Shown in pieces: positions 40,625-53,554 of a stretch of DNA of 64,000 nt; position 1 is the first letter of the stretch, and each line of letters opens with the position of its first letter. This stretch comes from an uncultured Pelagibacteraceae bacterium. Lineage in GTDB: Bacteria; Pseudomonadota; Alphaproteobacteria; Pelagibacterales; Pelagibacteraceae. Where the stretch lies: the NCBI GenBank assembly GCA_902535255.1, contig CACASQ010000002.1, positions 28,078 to 92,077 on the forward strand, given 5' to 3'. The notes below the pieces were generated by a model. The model was not told the DNA's origin, ran no database searches, and saw only the letters and a program-made list of their open reading frames with translations. The translations under genes were made by a program, and so were the position numbers.

Positions 40625-41783
40625 ATCATTAAATTTAAATTTTGGTCCTCAACATCCTGCAGCTCACGGTGTTTTAAGATTAATATTAGAACTCGATGGA
40701 GAAGTTGTTGAAAAAGCAGACCCTCATATTGGATTATTACATCGAGGGACAGAAAAACTCATAGAGCAAAAAACATACACTCAAGCTTTACCTTATTTTG
40801 ACAGGTTAGATTACGTTGCTCCGATGAACCAAGAACATGCATTTGCTTTAGCAGCTGAAAAATTACTTAAAATTGAAGTTCCAATAAGAGCAAAATATAT
40901 AAGGGTAATTTTTTGTGAAATTGGAAGAATTTTAAGCCACATACTTAATGTTACTACTCAAGCTTTGGATGTTGGTGCTTTAACCCCATCACTTTGGGGA
41001 TTTGAGGAAAGAGAAACATTAATGACATTTTACGAAAGAGCATCAGGGTCTAGACTTCACGCTAACTATTTTAGAACTGGCGGCGTTCATCAAGACATTC
41101 CACTCAAATTGATCGAAGATATCGAAAAATTTTGTAAATCTTTTCCAAAGATAATTGATGATCTAGAGGGCTTGCTCACAGATAATCGAATTTTTAAACA
41201 ACGAAATGTTGAAATTGGAATTGTAAAAAAACAAGAAGCTTTAGATCATAGTTTTTCAGGAGTAATGTTGAGAGGATCGGGTGTCCCATGGGACTTAAGG
41301 AGATCTCAACCTTATGAAATATACAACGAATTAGACTTTAAAATTCCAATAGGAAAAAATGGTGATTGCTATGACCGTTACTTGTGCAGAATTCAAGAAA
41401 TGAGAGAGAGCGTTAAGATTATATTACAATGCATTGAAAGACTCCCTAAAGGTCCAGTAAAATCTATAGATGGTAAAATTTCACCTCCGAGTAGAGATGA
41501 TCTTAAACAATCTATGGAAGCATTAATTCATCATTTCAAATTATTTACTGAGGGTTACAGAGTTCCAAAAGGTGATGTTTATACGGCAGTTGAGGCTCCT
41601 AAAGGCGAGTTTGGAGTATATTTAATATCTGATGGAAGTAATAAACCTTACAGATGTAAAATTAGGGCACCTGGCTTTTCACATTTACAAGCTATGGATT
41701 ATCTGATCCGAGGCCACATGTTAGCTGACGTGCCTGCTGTTCTAGGGTCATTAGATATTGTATTTGGAGAGGTAGATAGATGA
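40608..41783 (+). CDS. nuoD: NADH-quinone oxidoreductase subunit D
   Basis: [37 protein letters not shown]. Confidence 0.97.
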   Translation: MVKKTKSLNLNFGPQHPAAHGVLRLILELDGEVVEKADPHIGLLHRGTEKLIEQKTYTQALPYFDRLDYVAPMNQEHAFALAAEKLLKIEVPIRAKYIRVIFCEIGRILSHILNVTTQALDVGALTPSLWGFEERETLMTFYERASGSRLHANYFRTGGVHQDIPLKLIEDIEKFCKSFPKIIDDLEGLLTDNRIFKQRNVEIGIVKKQEALDHSFSGVMLRGSGVPWDLRRSQPYEIYNELDFKIPIGKNGDCYDRYLCRIQEMRESVKIILQCIERLPKGPVKSIDGKISPPSRDDLKQSMEALIHHFKLFTEGYRVPKGDVYTAVEAPKGEFGVYLISDGSNKPYRCKIRAPGFSHLQAMDYLIRGHMLADVPAVLGSLDIVFGEVDR

Positions 41784-42385
41784 GTTTAAAGAAAGTACAT
41801 GATGACCAACCAAAAGAATTTAAATTTTCTTCGGAAAATTTGAAAAAAGCTGAGGAAATTTTAAAAAGATACCCAATAAAAAATAAAAAAAGTGCTGTTA
41901 TGCCTTTTTTATATTTAGCTCAAAGTCAAAATAATAACTGGATACCATTAGCGGCTATGAAATATATAGCAAACTTTTTATCAATTCCTTACATTTCGGT
42001 GTATGAAGTAGCAACATTTTATACCATGTATAATTTAGCCCCTGTTGGTAAACATTTTATTCAAGTGTGTACTACAACGCCTTGCTTAATTCGTGGAGCA
42101 GATAAAATTGTAAATCTTTGTAAGGAGAAAATCTCACCGCGTGAAAATGAACTTTCTAAAAAAGGCAGCTGTTCGTGGATGGAAGTAGAGTGCTTAGGTG
42201 CGTGTGTTAGCGCTCCTATGATACAAATTAATAATGATTACTATGAAGATCTTGATGAAAAAAGTACAAACGAAATTTTAGACTCACTTATTAAAGACAA
42301 ACCTTTAAAACCTGGTTCCTATAGAGGGCGTAAAAATACAGCACCTGAAAAAAATCAAAAGGTTAATGGAGAAAATCATGCTTAA
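41780..42385 (+). CDS. nuoE: NADH-quinone oxidoreductase subunit E
   Basis: [44 protein letters not shown]. Confidence 0.95.
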   Translation: MSLKKVHDDQPKEFKFSSENLKKAEEILKRYPIKNKKSAVMPFLYLAQSQNNNWIPLAAMKYIANFLSIPYISVYEVATFYTMYNLAPVGKHFIQVCTTTPCLIRGADKIVNLCKEKISPRENELSKKGSCSWMEVECLGACVSAPMIQINNDYYEDLDEKSTNEILDSLIKDKPLKPGSYRGRKNTAPEKNQKVNGENHA

Positions 42386-43709
42386 ACCAGAAAACAAGAT
42401 ATTTAAGAATTTATATAACGAACATGGCTGGGAAATTGAAAATGCAGTTAAAAGAGATGATTGGAAAGACACAAAAAATATTATTTCAAAAGGAAGAGAG
42501 TGGATTATAAATGAGGTAAAAACCTCTGAGTTAAGAGGAAGAGGAGGCGCAGGTTTCTCTACTGGTCTAAAATGGTCTTTTGCACCTAAAGAGGTTGGCT
42601 CGCGCCCACATTATTTAGTTATAAATGCAGATGAGTCTGAACCTGGAACATGTAAAGATAGAGATATATTAAGATTTGAACCACAAAAATTGATTGAGGG
42701 ATGCTTGATAGCTGGTTATGCGGTTAACGCTCATGTTTGCTATATTTATATAAGAGGTGAGTATTTTAATGAAGGAAGAAGACTTCAAGAAGCTATTGAC
42801 CAGGCTTATGAAAAAAATTTTTTAGGTAAAAACGCTTGTGGTTCAGGATGGGATTTTGACATTCATATACATTATGGAGCGGGTGCATATATTTGTGGCG
42901 AAGAAACAGCTTTGCTAGAAAGTATTGAAGGAAATAAAGGTCAGCCTAGATTAAAACCTCCTTTCCCTGCTTTAGTAGGTTTATATGGCTGTCCAACGAT
43001 TGTGAATAACGTTGAAACAATAGCTGTGGTTCCAACTATTCTAAGGAGAGGTGGAAAATGGTTTGCTTCTTTAGGTAGACCAAAAAATACTGGAACAAAA
43101 ATATTTTGTATATCTGGTAATGTTAACAATCCATGTAATGTTGAAGAGGAAATGGGAATTTCTTTAAAAGATTTGATTGAAAAACATGCAGGAGGAGTAA
43201 TAGGAGGATGGGATAATCTCCAGGCAGTTATACCAGGCGGATCATCAATGCCTTTATTATCTAAAAAGATATGCGATACGATAACAATGGATTTTGACTC
43301 TTTAATAGAAAATAAAAGTGGTTTAGGCACAGCAGGTATAGTGGTTATTAATAAAGACCAAGATATTGTCGCTTGCATGGCAAGAATAGCAAGATTTTAC
43401 AAACATGAAAGCTGCGGACAGTGTACTCCGTGCCGAGAAGGAGCAGGATGGATGTGGAGAATACTAGATAGAGTAGTAAAAAGAAAAGCAACTTTTAGTG
43501 ATATAGATTTATTGTCTGATGTCACAAAACAAATAGAGGGTCATACAATTTGTGCTTTTGGCGAAGGTTCGGCATGGCCGGTTCAAGGACTATTAAGACA
43601 CTTTAAAAAAGAGATTGAAAGTCGTTGTAGAGAAGAACCTTTAATTAAAAAGAAAATAGACAATCCTTACTTAGTTGATCAACATCTTTTGGAGAATAAG
43701 AATGCCTAA
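42378..43709 (+). CDS. nuoF: NADH-quinone oxidoreductase subunit F
   Basis: [40 protein letters not shown]; start ambiguous (42366 or 42378). Confidence 0.96.
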   Translation: MLKPENKIFKNLYNEHGWEIENAVKRDDWKDTKNIISKGREWIINEVKTSELRGRGGAGFSTGLKWSFAPKEVGSRPHYLVINADESEPGTCKDRDILRFEPQKLIEGCLIAGYAVNAHVCYIYIRGEYFNEGRRLQEAIDQAYEKNFLGKNACGSGWDFDIHIHYGAGAYICGEETALLESIEGNKGQPRLKPPFPALVGLYGCPTIVNNVETIAVVPTILRRGGKWFASLGRPKNTGTKIFCISGNVNNPCNVEEEMGISLKDLIEKHAGGVIGGWDNLQAVIPGGSSMPLLSKKICDTITMDFDSLIENKSGLGTAGIVVINKDQDIVACMARIARFYKHESCGQCTPCREGAGWMWRILDRVVKRKATFSDIDLLSDVTKQIEGHTICAFGEGSAWPVQGLLRHFKKEIESRCREEPLIKKKIDNPYLVDQHLLENKNA

Positions 43710-45759
43710 AATTACAATCAATGGAAACGAAATTGAATTTAAAAAAGGCATGACAGTGCTTCAAGCTTGCGAACTAGCTAACGTTGAAATACCTAGATTT
43801 TGTTATCATGAAAAATTGTCCATTGCTGGAAATTGCAGGATGTGTCTAGTAGAGTTGGAAAAATCACCTAAACCAATTGCCTCTTGTGCAATGCCTGCAG
43901 CCGAAGGTATGAATATTAAAACCAATACTGCCTATGTGGAAAAAGCCAGGAAAGGTGTTATGGAATTTTTACTTGCAAATCACCCATTAGATTGCCCGGT
44001 TTGCGACCAAGGAGGCGAATGTGATTTACAAGATCAATCTATGTACTATGGAGTAGATAAATCTAGATTTGTCGAAAACAAAAGACAAGTCAAAGAAAAA
44101 TATATGGGTCCTTTGATTAAAACTCAAATGACTAGATGCATTCATTGTACAAGGTGCGTGAGATTTGCGACTGAGGTTGCTGGAGTACCTGAGATTGGAG
44201 CAATAGGTCGAGGTGAGAATATGGAAATAACAACTTACTTAGAAAAAGCAATGCAGTCAGAACTATCGGCAAACGTTATTGATTTATGTCCAGTTGGTGC
44301 TCTCACTTCAAAACCATATGCATTTGAGGCTCGACCTTGGGAATTAAAAAAAACAGAAAGCGTAGACGTTATGGACGCTGTTGGTTCGAATATAAGAGTT
44401 GATACTTACAATTGGGAAGTAAAAAGAATATTACCTAGACTTAACAATGATATTAATGAAGAATGGATTTCGGATAAAACAAGATATTCATGTGATGGTT
44501 TACTCAAACAAAGGCTAGACGTTCCTTATATTAAGAAAAATAATAAACTTCAAAAATCTACTTGGGATGAAGTTATTTCGATTTTAGTTGAGAAAATAAA
44601 AAAAATAGATTCTAACGAAATTGGAGGTCATATTGGAGATATGGTAAATTTAGAGAATTCTCTAAGTTTTAAAAAATTTTTCTCAGCTTTAAAAAGTGAT
44701 AATTTAGAATTTAGAGAAAAAAAAAATTACATCAATACATCGGAAAAAAGCAATTATATATTTAATTCTTCTATAAAAGGTATTGATGAATGTGACTTGA
44801 TACTTTTAGTAGGAACCAATCCAAGATATGAGGCTACTATGTTAAATGCAAGAATAAGAAAAGTCTTTGCTCAAAAACAAGTTCCAGTTTACTCAATCGG
44901 TAATCCAGGTGACCTAACGTACAATTACACCATAATTGGTAATAAAACAGATGACATTAAAAAAATATTTAATAATGAGTCAAATTTTGCAAAAAAATTA
45001 TCTTCTTCAAAAAAACCTATAATTATAATCGGAGAGTCAGTGTTAGAACTTGATTGCGGAAAATATATAATTGAAGGTTTTAAAAAATTTTTAAAAGATA
45101 ATAACTTTATAAATAAAGATTGGAATGCGTTTAACTTTTTACCACAAAATGCTTCAACAGTTGGTTTATTAGATCTTAATATTTTACCTAAAGATTATAA
45201 GAGGAATAACTCTTTTTTTGAAAAACTAGAAAATAATGAATTTAAATTATTATACCTTTTAGGCTCTGATAATATAGATATTAAAAAAAATGATGAATTT
45301 ATTGTGTATCAAGGAAGTCATGGTGACAGAGGTGCAGAAATTGCAGATTTAATTCTTCCAAGTGCTGCATTTACAGAACAGAATGGACTTTATGAAAATC
45401 TTGAAGGCAGAGTTCAAGAGTGCAAAAAAGCTTCCTACCCAATAGGTGATGCCCTTGAAGATTGGAGGATTTTCAATTTAATTTTAAAGGCTCTTGAAAA
45501 AAATGAAAATTTATCAAGTTTCGACTCATTAAGAAAAGAAGTTATAAATTTAATTCCAAATTTTACTAAAATAAATGAATTACCTAGTTTTAATGAAATT
45601 GTAATTGATAGCTCACCTGCAAAGTTTATGAGTCAGGAGGTTATTATTAAAGATTTAGATTATTTTTTTACTAATGCCATCTCAAGATCATCAAAAACGA
45701 TGAGCGAATGTCGGCAAATTAGGCAAGGTTCAAAAAAAAATGGTACTAATAATTTATGA
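43702..45759 (+). CDS. nuoG: NADH-quinone oxidoreductase subunit G
   Basis: [66 protein letters not shown]. Confidence 0.96.
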   Translation: MPKITINGNEIEFKKGMTVLQACELANVEIPRFCYHEKLSIAGNCRMCLVELEKSPKPIASCAMPAAEGMNIKTNTAYVEKARKGVMEFLLANHPLDCPVCDQGGECDLQDQSMYYGVDKSRFVENKRQVKEKYMGPLIKTQMTRCIHCTRCVRFATEVAGVPEIGAIGRGENMEITTYLEKAMQSELSANVIDLCPVGALTSKPYAFEARPWELKKTESVDVMDAVGSNIRVDTYNWEVKRILPRLNNDINEEWISDKTRYSCDGLLKQRLDVPYIKKNNKLQKSTWDEVISILVEKIKKIDSNEIGGHIGDMVNLENSLSFKKFFSALKSDNLEFREKKNYINTSEKSNYIFNSSIKGIDECDLILLVGTNPRYEATMLNARIRKVFAQKQVPVYSIGNPGDLTYNYTIIGNKTDDIKKIFNNESNFAKKLSSSKKPIIIIGESVLELDCGKYIIEGFKKFLKDNNFINKDWNAFNFLPQNASTVGLLDLNILPKDYKRNNSFFEKLENNEFKLLYLLGSDNIDIKKNDEFIVYQGSHGDRGAEIADLILPSAAFTEQNGLYENLEGRVQECKKASYPIGDALEDWRIFNLILKALEKNENLSSFDSLRKEVINLIPNFTKINELPSFNEIVIDSSPAKFMSQEVIIKDLDYFFTNAISRSSKTMSECRQIRQGSKKNGTNNL

Positions 45760-46763
45760 CGGAGTATTTACAAATCTTAGGCCAAGAAATTTACAAAATT
45801 ATTTTTTTGCTCATACCTATCCTTGTGTCAGTTGCTATGATTGTTTGGTTGGATAGAAGAGTATGGGGATTAGTACAAAAAAGAAGAGGGCCTAATGTGG
45901 TTGGGCCATTTGGGCTTTTTCAAACTCTAGCCGATGCATTAAAATATATATTTAAAGAAATTATAATTCCAGCTAGTGCCAATAAAGCAGTTTTCATTCT
46001 CGCTCCAATAGTAACTATGACATTAGCTTTGGTTGCTTGGGCAGTAATTCCAATGAGTGAAGATTTAGTTTTAGCAGATATCAATGTCGGGATCTTGTAT
46101 TTATTTGCAGTTTCTTCTCTTGGGGTTTATGGAATTATAATGGGAGGATGGGCATCTAATTCAAAATATCCTTTTTTAGGCGCTATAAGATCTGCAGCAC
46201 AAATGGTTTCATACGAAGTTTCCATTGGAATTATAATTATAAATGTACTTTTATGTGTTGGATCGTTAAATTTAAATGACATTGTCCTTGCACAAAAAGA
46301 CCTGTGGTATGTCATACCTCTTTTCCCGATGTTTGTAATTTTTTTTATTTCAGCGCTTGCAGAAACCAATAGACCACCTTTTGATCTCCCAGAGGCAGAA
46401 GCAGAGTTAGTGGCAGGCTACCAAACTGAATATTCTGGAATGATGTACGCAATGTTTTGGTTAGGAGAGTATGCAAATATACTTTTAATGTGTGCGATGG
46501 GCTCAATACTTTTTCTTGGAGGATGGTTACCAATAATGGATATTTATCCAATTAATCTAATTCCATCTCCAGTTTGGATGATACTAAAAATTTTATTTTT
46601 ATTTTTATTATTTGCACTAATTAAAGCTATAGTTCCAAGATATAGATATGATCAGCTAATGAGATTAGGTTGGAAAATATTTTTACCATTTTCGTTAATT
46701 TATCTCGTTTTAACTGCCAGCTTTTTATTTTATTTTGATAAATTACCTAAGGTGGACATTTAA
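45756..46763 (+). CDS. nuoH: NADH-quinone oxidoreductase subunit H
   Basis: [53 protein letters not shown]. Confidence 0.97.
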   Translation: MTEYLQILGQEIYKIIFLLIPILVSVAMIVWLDRRVWGLVQKRRGPNVVGPFGLFQTLADALKYIFKEIIIPASANKAVFILAPIVTMTLALVAWAVIPMSEDLVLADINVGILYLFAVSSLGVYGIIMGGWASNSKYPFLGAIRSAAQMVSYEVSIGIIIINVLLCVGSLNLNDIVLAQKDLWYVIPLFPMFVIFFISALAETNRPPFDLPEAEAELVAGYQTEYSGMMYAMFWLGEYANILLMCAMGSILFLGGWLPIMDIYPINLIPSPVWMILKILFLFLLFALIKAIVPRYRYDQLMRLGWKIFLPFSLIYLVLTASFLFYFDKLPKVDI

Positions 46764-47248
46764 TGAATTTGAGCAGAATATTAAAAACCATATTTCTTGT
46801 AGAATTTGTTTCAGGATTATATATGGCTATTAAGGAGTTATTTAGAAAATCAAAAACCATAAATTACCCTTTCGAGAAAGGGCCAATAAGTCCCCGTATG
46901 AGAGGTGAGCATGCACTTAGAAGATATCCTAACGGTGAAGAGAGATGCATTGCTTGTAAATTATGCGAAGCAGTTTGTCCTGCTCAAGCTATCACAATTG
47001 AGTCTTCGGAAAGATCAGATGGCAGCAGAAAAACAACCCGTTATGACATTGATATGCTAAAATGCATATATTGCGGGCTTTGCCAGGAGTCCTGCCCAGT
47101 TGATGCAATTGTTCAGGGTCCAAACTTTGAGTTTGCAACAGAGACTAGAGAAGAGCTTTATTACAATAAAGAAAAACTTTTGGAAAATGGCGATAGATGG
47201 GAATCAGTTCTAGCAAAAAATATTAAGCTAGATAAACCTTACAGATAA
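46763..47248 (+). CDS. nuoI: NADH-quinone oxidoreductase subunit I
   Basis: Two 4Fe-4S motifs [12 protein letters not shown] and [12 protein letters not shown]. Confidence 0.96.
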   Translation: MNLSRILKTIFLVEFVSGLYMAIKELFRKSKTINYPFEKGPISPRMRGEHALRRYPNGEERCIACKLCEAVCPAQAITIESSERSDGSRKTTRYDIDMLKCIYCGLCQESCPVDAIVQGPNFEFATETREELYYNKEKLLENGDRWESVLAKNIKLDKPYR

Positions 47249-47875
47249 ATGATAGTCCACTCAATTTTTTTTTACTTCTTTTCTGTAATAGCTATTTTTT
47301 CATCTCTAATGGTAATAACTTCTAGAAGTACTATTAATTCAGTTTTCTTTCTAATATTAGATTTTATCTCGATTGGCTGTCTCTTTATAATGGTTGGAGC
47401 TGAATTTTTGGGAATGATCCTGTTAATTGTTTATGTTGGAGCAGTTGCCGTACTATTCCTATTTGTTGTAATGATGTTAAACGTTGCAGAACAAAAACAG
47501 TCTTGGTTTATTGGTAAAAAATCAACACATATACCAACAGGTTTAATTGTAAGTGTATTGATTCTATTAGAGCTATTAGTCGTAGTTGGAGGCTGGAAAT
47601 ACAAGGAGGATTTAATGTCAAGTAGCACATTACTTTTATCTGACGTCTCTAACACTCATCAATTAGGTTTGGTAATGTATACTGACTACATTTTATACTT
47701 TCAACTAGCTGGTATAGTTCTTTTATTAGCAATGATTGGAGCTATTCTTTTAACGTTTAGAGAAAGAATAGGTGTAAAAAAACAAAGTTACATAAATCAA
47801 ATTTCTAGAAACCCATCCACTGCAGTTGAACTTATAAAAGTAAAATCCAATCAAGGAGTAAAAATAGATGATTGA
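47249..47875 (+). CDS. nuoJ: NADH-quinone oxidoreductase subunit J
   Basis: Position in operon; [29 protein letters not shown]. Confidence 0.95.
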   Translation: MIVHSIFFYFFSVIAIFSSLMVITSRSTINSVFFLILDFISIGCLFIMVGAEFLGMILLIVYVGAVAVLFLFVVMMLNVAEQKQSWFIGKKSTHIPTGLIVSVLILLELLVVVGGWKYKEDLMSSSTLLLSDVSNTHQLGLVMYTDYILYFQLAGIVLLLAMIGAILLTFRERIGVKKQSYINQISRNPSTAVELIKVKSNQGVKIDD

Positions 47876-48179
47876 GATTGGTTTAGGCCACTATTTATCA
47901 TTAGGCGCTATTATATTTTTCTTAGGAGTGATTGGAATTTTTTTGAATAGAAAAAATGTAATTGTCATATTAATGTCAATTGAGCTAATCTTATTAGCAG
48001 TAAACATTAATTTGATATCATTTTCGATCTTCACTGGTGATATAATTGGACAAATTTTCACTATGCTCATTTTAACAGTAGCAGCAGCTGAAGCAGCAAT
48101 AGGTTTAGCTATTATTGTAGTTTACTATAGAAATAGAGGCTCTATCAGGGTTGAAGATATCCATGGAATGAAAGGTTAA
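47868..48179 (+). CDS. nuoK: NADH-quinone oxidoreductase subunit K
   Basis: [44 protein letters not shown]. Confidence 0.95.
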   Translation: MIEIGLGHYLSLGAIIFFLGVIGIFLNRKNVIVILMSIELILLAVNINLISFSIFTGDIIGQIFTMLILTVAAAEAAIGLAIIVVYYRNRGSIRVEDIHGMKG

Positions 48180-50087
48180 ATGGAATACGCTATATTATTT
48201 TTGCCTTTATTAGGCTCTCTACTAGGATATCTAGGTAGGTCTATTGCAATGTATTTTGCAGAAATTTCTACAAGTTTATTTGTTAGTATTTCAGCAGTGC
48301 TTTCAATTTTTGTTTTTTGGAACGGAATTCAAAATGATGTTTACGGAAATTATTTAATTTTTGAATGGATAAGTTCTGGAGGTTTCACTGCAAACTGGTC
48401 AATTAATATTGATCCATTAAGTTCAGTTATGTTAGTTGTCGTAACTTTTGTATCTGCACTAGTTCATATTTATTCTATTGGCTATATGAGTCATGATCCT
48501 CACAAACCCAGGTTTATGTCATACTTATCATTATTTACTTTTTCAATGTTAGCTTTAGTTGTTTCAGATAATTTTTTACAACTTTTTTTTGGGTGGGAAG
48601 GAGTCGGTCTATGTTCTTATCTTTTGATAGGTTTTTGGTATAAAAAAGAGACAGCAAACAATGCCGCTATAAAAGCCTTTATAGTTAACAGAATAGGGGA
48701 TTTTGGATTAGCTATTGCAATATTTTTAATTTTTTTCTTTTTTGGTACTATAAATTTTGAAGAGGCATTTCAAACAACGAGCCAGTTTGCCGAAAAGAAA
48801 ATAGTTTTTCTTGGTTTTGAATCGAATTTAATATCTTTAATTTGTATTTTTCTATTTATAGGGGCAATGGGGAAATCTGCACAATTTTTACTTCATACTT
48901 GGTTGCCAGACGCAATGGAGGGTCCCACACCAGTTTCAGCTCTTATTCATGCTGCAACAATGGTCACTGCTGGTGTTTTTCTTGTTGTTAGATGCTCACC
49001 TTTTTTTGAATACTCTCAATTTGCTCTAAATTTGGTTGCTGTAATTGGAATGATTACAGCAATTTTTGCTGCATCTGTTGCTCTTGTGCAGAACGATATT
49101 AAAAAAATAGTGGCTTACTCAACTTGTAGTCAACTTGGTTATATGTTTTTTGCTGCTGGTGTTGGAGCCTATCATGTTGCTATGTTTCATTTATTTACTC
49201 ATGCTTTCTTTAAAGCTCTTTTATTCTTAGGTGCTGGTTCAGTAATACATGCTTTTAATAATGAGCAAGATATAAGAAAAATGGGAGGGGTAAGAAAAAA
49301 ACTGCCCTACACCTATGTATTTATGTTGTTAGGCACTTTAGCATTAACTGGATTTCCTTTTTTATCAGGTTTTTACTCTAAGGATGCAATTATTGAATTT
49401 GCATACCTTAATAATTCTACCTTAGGAAACTATGCAGCCTCAATTGGTATTTTTACAGCATTTTTAACATCAATTTATTCTTGGAGATTATTTTTTAAAA
49501 CTTTCCATGGACCTTATAATAATAAAAATATACCAATAAACGAAACTCATGAGTCACCGTTAGTAATGCTGATTCCTCTGGTTTTTTTGAGTATTGGGGT
49601 AATATTTTCAGGATACTTTTTTAAAAATACTTTTATAGGTCATAATAGTAATGAATTTTGGCAAGGTTCAATATTCTTTTTAAATGAAATAAAACATGAT
49701 GTTATACCTTTATGGTTTTTATTAATTACCCCAATCTTAGTGATAATATCAATACCTATCTCATTTTATTTGTATATCTTGAGTCCGAAGGTTTTAGAAG
49801 ATTTTAAAAATACAAATACGCCATTATACAATTTTTTGTTAAACAAGTGGTATATTGATGAATTTTACGACAAAGTTTTTGTAAATCCAGCAAAAAAAAT
49901 TGGATCATTTTTTTGGAAAAAAGGAGATATAGGAATAATAGATAAATTTGGTCCTGACGGGGTTTCAAAATTAGTTAAGATTATTTCTAATAAGACAGGA
50001 AGACTTCAAACAGGATTTATTTATGATTATGCTTTTGTGATGCTGTTAGGGTTATCAATTTTATTAACTTATTTAATTTTAAAATAA
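48180..50087 (+). CDS. nuoL: NADH-quinone oxidoreductase subunit L
   Basis: FFGWEGVGLCSYLLIGFW; LLHTWLPDAMEGPTPVSALIHAATMVTAGVFL. Confidence 0.97.
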   Translation: MEYAILFLPLLGSLLGYLGRSIAMYFAEISTSLFVSISAVLSIFVFWNGIQNDVYGNYLIFEWISSGGFTANWSINIDPLSSVMLVVVTFVSALVHIYSIGYMSHDPHKPRFMSYLSLFTFSMLALVVSDNFLQLFFGWEGVGLCSYLLIGFWYKKETANNAAIKAFIVNRIGDFGLAIAIFLIFFFFGTINFEEAFQTTSQFAEKKIVFLGFESNLISLICIFLFIGAMGKSAQFLLHTWLPDAMEGPTPVSALIHAATMVTAGVFLVVRCSPFFEYSQFALNLVAVIGMITAIFAASVALVQNDIKKIVAYSTCSQLGYMFFAAGVGAYHVAMFHLFTHAFFKALLFLGAGSVIHAFNNEQDIRKMGGVRKKLPYTYVFMLLGTLALTGFPFLSGFYSKDAIIEFAYLNNSTLGNYAASIGIFTAFLTSIYSWRLFFKTFHGPYNNKNIPINETHESPLVMLIPLVFLSIGVIFSGYFFKNTFIGHNSNEFWQGSIFFLNEIKHDVIPLWFLLITPILVIISIPISFYLYILSPKVLEDFKNTNTPLYNFLLNKWYIDEFYDKVFVNPAKKIGSFFWKKGDIGIIDKFGPDGVSKLVKIISNKTGRLQTGFIYDYAFVMLLGLSILLTYLILK

Positions 50088-50088
50088 A

Positions 50089-51567
50089 ATGAACTTTCCA
50101 ATATTATCAACTTTAATTTTCTTACCTTTAATAAGTTCTTTTTTTATCTTATTAACTAAAGAAAAATCTTCTAATATTAGCTCAATTTACATCTCTTTAT
50201 TTAGTAGTGTTGCTACTTTTTTTCTTTCATTGTTTCTGTGGTATTCTCTAGATGTTAAATCTTCTGCATTTCAGTTTGTAGAGGAAAAATCTTGGATAAA
50301 TAACTTTATAAAATTTAAGTTAGGAGTTGATGGAATTTCGATCCTTTTTATTGTTTTAACAACTTTAATTACCCCAATTTGTATTATTTCTTGCATCAAC
50401 AGCGTTAAAGTAAGAGTTAAAGAATTTTTAATAGCTATCTTAATATTAGAGACATTTATGATTGGCGTATTTTGCTCGCTAGATCTCGTTATTTTCTATT
50501 TATTTTTTGAAGCAGGTTTAATACCTATGTTTCTGATTATTGGAGTTTGGGGAGGACCTAGAAGAGTTTATTCAGCATTTAAATTCTTTTTATTTACTTT
50601 ACTCGGATCAGTTTTAATGCTTGTGGCTATAATAGTTATTTACTGGTTAACAGGTACAACCGATATCACCCAGATCTATGAGATTAAAATACCAAAAGAG
50701 TACCAAAATATTCTATGGCTAGCCTTCCTAAGTTCTTTCGCAGTAAAAATGCCAATGTGGCCAGTACATACATGGCTTCCAGATGCTCATGTTGAAGCTC
50801 CTACCGCTGGTTCTGTTATTCTTGCTGCGATCTTACTAAAAATGGCAGGGTACGGTTTTTTGAGATTTTCAATACCAATGTTTCCAGTAGCCTCAGAATA
50901 TTTTACACCTCTAATATATATTTTAAGTATAATTGCGATAATTTACACTTCTTTAGTTGCGTTGATGCAAGAAGATATGAAGAAGTTAATCGCTTATTCC
51001 TCCGTAGCTCACATGGGTTATGTTACCCTAGGAATTTTTACACTTACAAAACAAGGTATAGAAGGAAGTATCTATCAGATGATTAGTCACGGTTTAATTT
51101 CTGCGGCACTCTTTTTATGCGTTGGAGTAGTTTACGATAGATTACATTCAAGAATGATTAGTACCTATGGTGGATTAGTTAATTATATTCCAAAATATTC
51201 TTTTTTATTTTTGATATTTGCTTTAGCAGCGTTAGGACTACCTGGAACTTCAGGATTTTTAGGCGAGTTTCTTGTTTTGACTGGCACGTTTCAAAAAAGT
51301 TATCTAGCAGCAATGTTTGCAACATTTGGGGTAGTCCTAGGAGCGGCATATATGCTATGGCTTACAAAAAGAATCATTTTTGGTGTAACAAATAATTCAG
51401 AAATCAAAAAATTAAATGACGTAAACAAATCTGAAATTACGATGCTAGTTACTTTGGCGTTTCTTATTCTTTTTTTTGGTTTGTACCCACTGCCATTAAT
51501 GGAGACTTTTAATGTATCAGTAAATAGTTTGATTGATAATTATGAAACAGCACTAATTTCAAATTAA
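50089..51567 (+). CDS. nuoM: NADH-quinone oxidoreductase subunit M
   Basis: YLFFEAGLIPMFLIIGVWGG; VHTWLPDAHVEAPTAGSVILAAILLKMAGYG. Confidence 0.97.
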   Translation: MNFPILSTLIFLPLISSFFILLTKEKSSNISSIYISLFSSVATFFLSLFLWYSLDVKSSAFQFVEEKSWINNFIKFKLGVDGISILFIVLTTLITPICIISCINSVKVRVKEFLIAILILETFMIGVFCSLDLVIFYLFFEAGLIPMFLIIGVWGGPRRVYSAFKFFLFTLLGSVLMLVAIIVIYWLTGTTDITQIYEIKIPKEYQNILWLAFLSSFAVKMPMWPVHTWLPDAHVEAPTAGSVILAAILLKMAGYGFLRFSIPMFPVASEYFTPLIYILSIIAIIYTSLVALMQEDMKKLIAYSSVAHMGYVTLGIFTLTKQGIEGSIYQMISHGLISAALFLCVGVVYDRLHSRMISTYGGLVNYIPKYSFLFLIFALAALGLPGTSGFLGEFLVLTGTFQKSYLAAMFATFGVVLGAAYMLWLTKRIIFGVTNNSEIKKLNDVNKSEITMLVTLAFLILFFGLYPLPLMETFNVSVNSLIDNYETALISN

Positions 51568-51569
51568 AT

Positions 51570-52985
51570 ATGATTAATAGTTTAAATATAATGCTTCCTG
51601 AGATTTTCTTATCTTTATCGATTTTTTCTATACTTTTAATTGGTGTCTTCAAAAAAAAGAGCTTTAATTTAATATTTAATCTTACTTCTTTAATAATTAT
51701 TTTCACAATTTTGATTATTTTGACAGGTTCAAATAATGTGGAAAGAATTTTTTTAGATAGTTTTATAAGGGATTCTTTTTCAAATTATTTTAAAATTTTG
51801 ATTCTTTTATCATCGTTATTTGTTCTAAACTCATCTAAAAATTTTATTATAGACAATAAACTAGATAAGTTCGAGTACCCTATAATTATCTTGTTATCTA
51901 TTTTAGGAATGTTTTTCATGGTAAGCGCTAATGATTTGATACTCTTCTATTTAGGATTAGAACTTCAATCCTTATCACTTTACATCCTTGCTTCAATTGA
52001 TAGAGACAATTTAAGATCAACAGAGTCTGGAATTAAATACTTTGTATTAAGCGCATTATCTTCTGGTTTATTATTGTATGGGTGTTCATTATTATATGGA
52101 TTTACTGGATCTACAAACTTTGAATTAATTGCTAATCAACTTTATAAAGAAAACATAGGCGCAGTTTTTGCAATGGTATTTATTTTAGTTGGGCTTGCAT
52201 TTAAAGTCTCTGCAGTTCCATTTCACATGTGGACACCCGATGTTTATGAAGGAGCCCCAACATCAATAACAAGTTATTTTGCAGTTGTTCCAAAAGTCGC
52301 TGGATTAGCTTTATTAATTAAATTTATGTTTGTTCCCTTTTCAAATATTTTACTAGAATGGCAAACAATTATAATTTTTATATCTATAGCATCTATGATT
52401 TTAGGAGCTGTAGCTGCAATGACGCAAAAAAATTTTAAAAGACTCCTTGCTTATAGTTCGATAGGTCATATAGGCTACGCACTTGCAGGAGTTGCTACTG
52501 GCGCAATTACAGGTTATCAAAGTGCAATAGTTTATATATCAATCTATGTAATTATGAATATCGGAGCATTCTCTTGTCTTTATCTTTTAAAGAAAGATGG
52601 AAAATACAAGGAAAATATTTCCGATTTATCTGGAATTTCAAAAAAACATCCTCTTTTAGCTATTTCTTTATTGGTAATATTATTTTCATTAGCCGGGGTT
52701 CCTCCACTAGGAGGATTCTTTGCTAAATTTTATGTTTTTGTTGCCGTATTAGAAAAACAAATGTACGCATTAGCAATAATTGGATTACTTACAACGGTTA
52801 TGTCAGCATTTTATTATCTAAAAATTATTAAAACTATTTATTTTGATGATAGTTCAATTACCTTTGAATCAACTAAAAATAGAACTGCTCAAGCCTCAGT
52901 CTTTGCAAGTTGTATAATTTTAAGTACATTTTTTTTGTATCCATCGTTTTTGAATAATTTAGTAAACAAGTTATTCGTTGGTTAA
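51570..52985 (+). CDS. nuoN: NADH-quinone oxidoreductase subunit N
   Basis: LGLELQSLSLYILAS; FHMWTPDVYEGAPTSITSYFAVVPKVA. Confidence 0.97.
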   Translation: MINSLNIMLPEIFLSLSIFSILLIGVFKKKSFNLIFNLTSLIIIFTILIILTGSNNVERIFLDSFIRDSFSNYFKILILLSSLFVLNSSKNFIIDNKLDKFEYPIIILLSILGMFFMVSANDLILFYLGLELQSLSLYILASIDRDNLRSTESGIKYFVLSALSSGLLLYGCSLLYGFTGSTNFELIANQLYKENIGAVFAMVFILVGLAFKVSAVPFHMWTPDVYEGAPTSITSYFAVVPKVAGLALLIKFMFVPFSNILLEWQTIIIFISIASMILGAVAAMTQKNFKRLLAYSSIGHIGYALAGVATGAITGYQSAIVYISIYVIMNIGAFSCLYLLKKDGKYKENISDLSGISKKHPLLAISLLVILFSLAGVPPLGGFFAKFYVFVAVLEKQMYALAIIGLLTTVMSAFYYLKIIKTIYFDDSSITFESTKNRTAQASVFASCIILSTFFLYPSFLNNLVNKLFVG

Positions 52986-53554
52986 TGAAAATTAAGATTA
53001 AAAAGTATAAAAAAGTTCAAAGCACTAATGACATTGCCTTAAAACTAATAAATCAAAACGTTTCAGAACCAACATTAATTACGACAGAGACACAAACTAA
53101 AGGAAGAGGAAGAGTAGGAAAAAAATGGATTTCTAAAAATGGAAATCTTTTTATTTCTTTACTTTTTAAGTATGATCCAAAAAAAATCAATTTTAAACAA
53201 TTTGCTATCCTTAATGCATTTTTAGTAAAAAATGTCATTTCAAAAATAACTTTAAAAAAAATTAAGATTAAATGGCCAAATGATTTATTATTTAATGAAA
53301 AGAAATTTTGCGGAATTTTGCAAGAAGTAATTAAATTTGATAAATTTGATTATTTGATTGTGGGTATAGGTTTAAATACTAATATAGCTCCAATAAACAA
53401 AAGCTTTAAATCAACTAGTTTAAAAAATATATTAGATAAAAAAATTAATAATCAAAAAATTTTGAAAAAATTTATAATTACATACGAAAAATTTTTAAAG
53501 GAAAAAAATAAATTATCATTTTCTGATTTAAAAAAGAAATACACAAAGATATAA
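52985..53554 (+). CDS. birA: Biotin-[acetyl-CoA-carboxylase] ligase (no HTH domain)
   Basis: STNDIALKLI; TKGRGRVGKKWISKNGNLFISLLF; IKWPNDLLFNEKKFCGILQE. Confidence 0.93.
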   Translation: MKIKIKKYKKVQSTNDIALKLINQNVSEPTLITTETQTKGRGRVGKKWISKNGNLFISLLFKYDPKKINFKQFAILNAFLVKNVISKITLKKIKIKWPNDLLFNEKKFCGILQEVIKFDKFDYLIVGIGLNTNIAPINKSFKSTSLKNILDKKINNQKILKKFIITYEKFLKEKNKLSFSDLKKKYTKI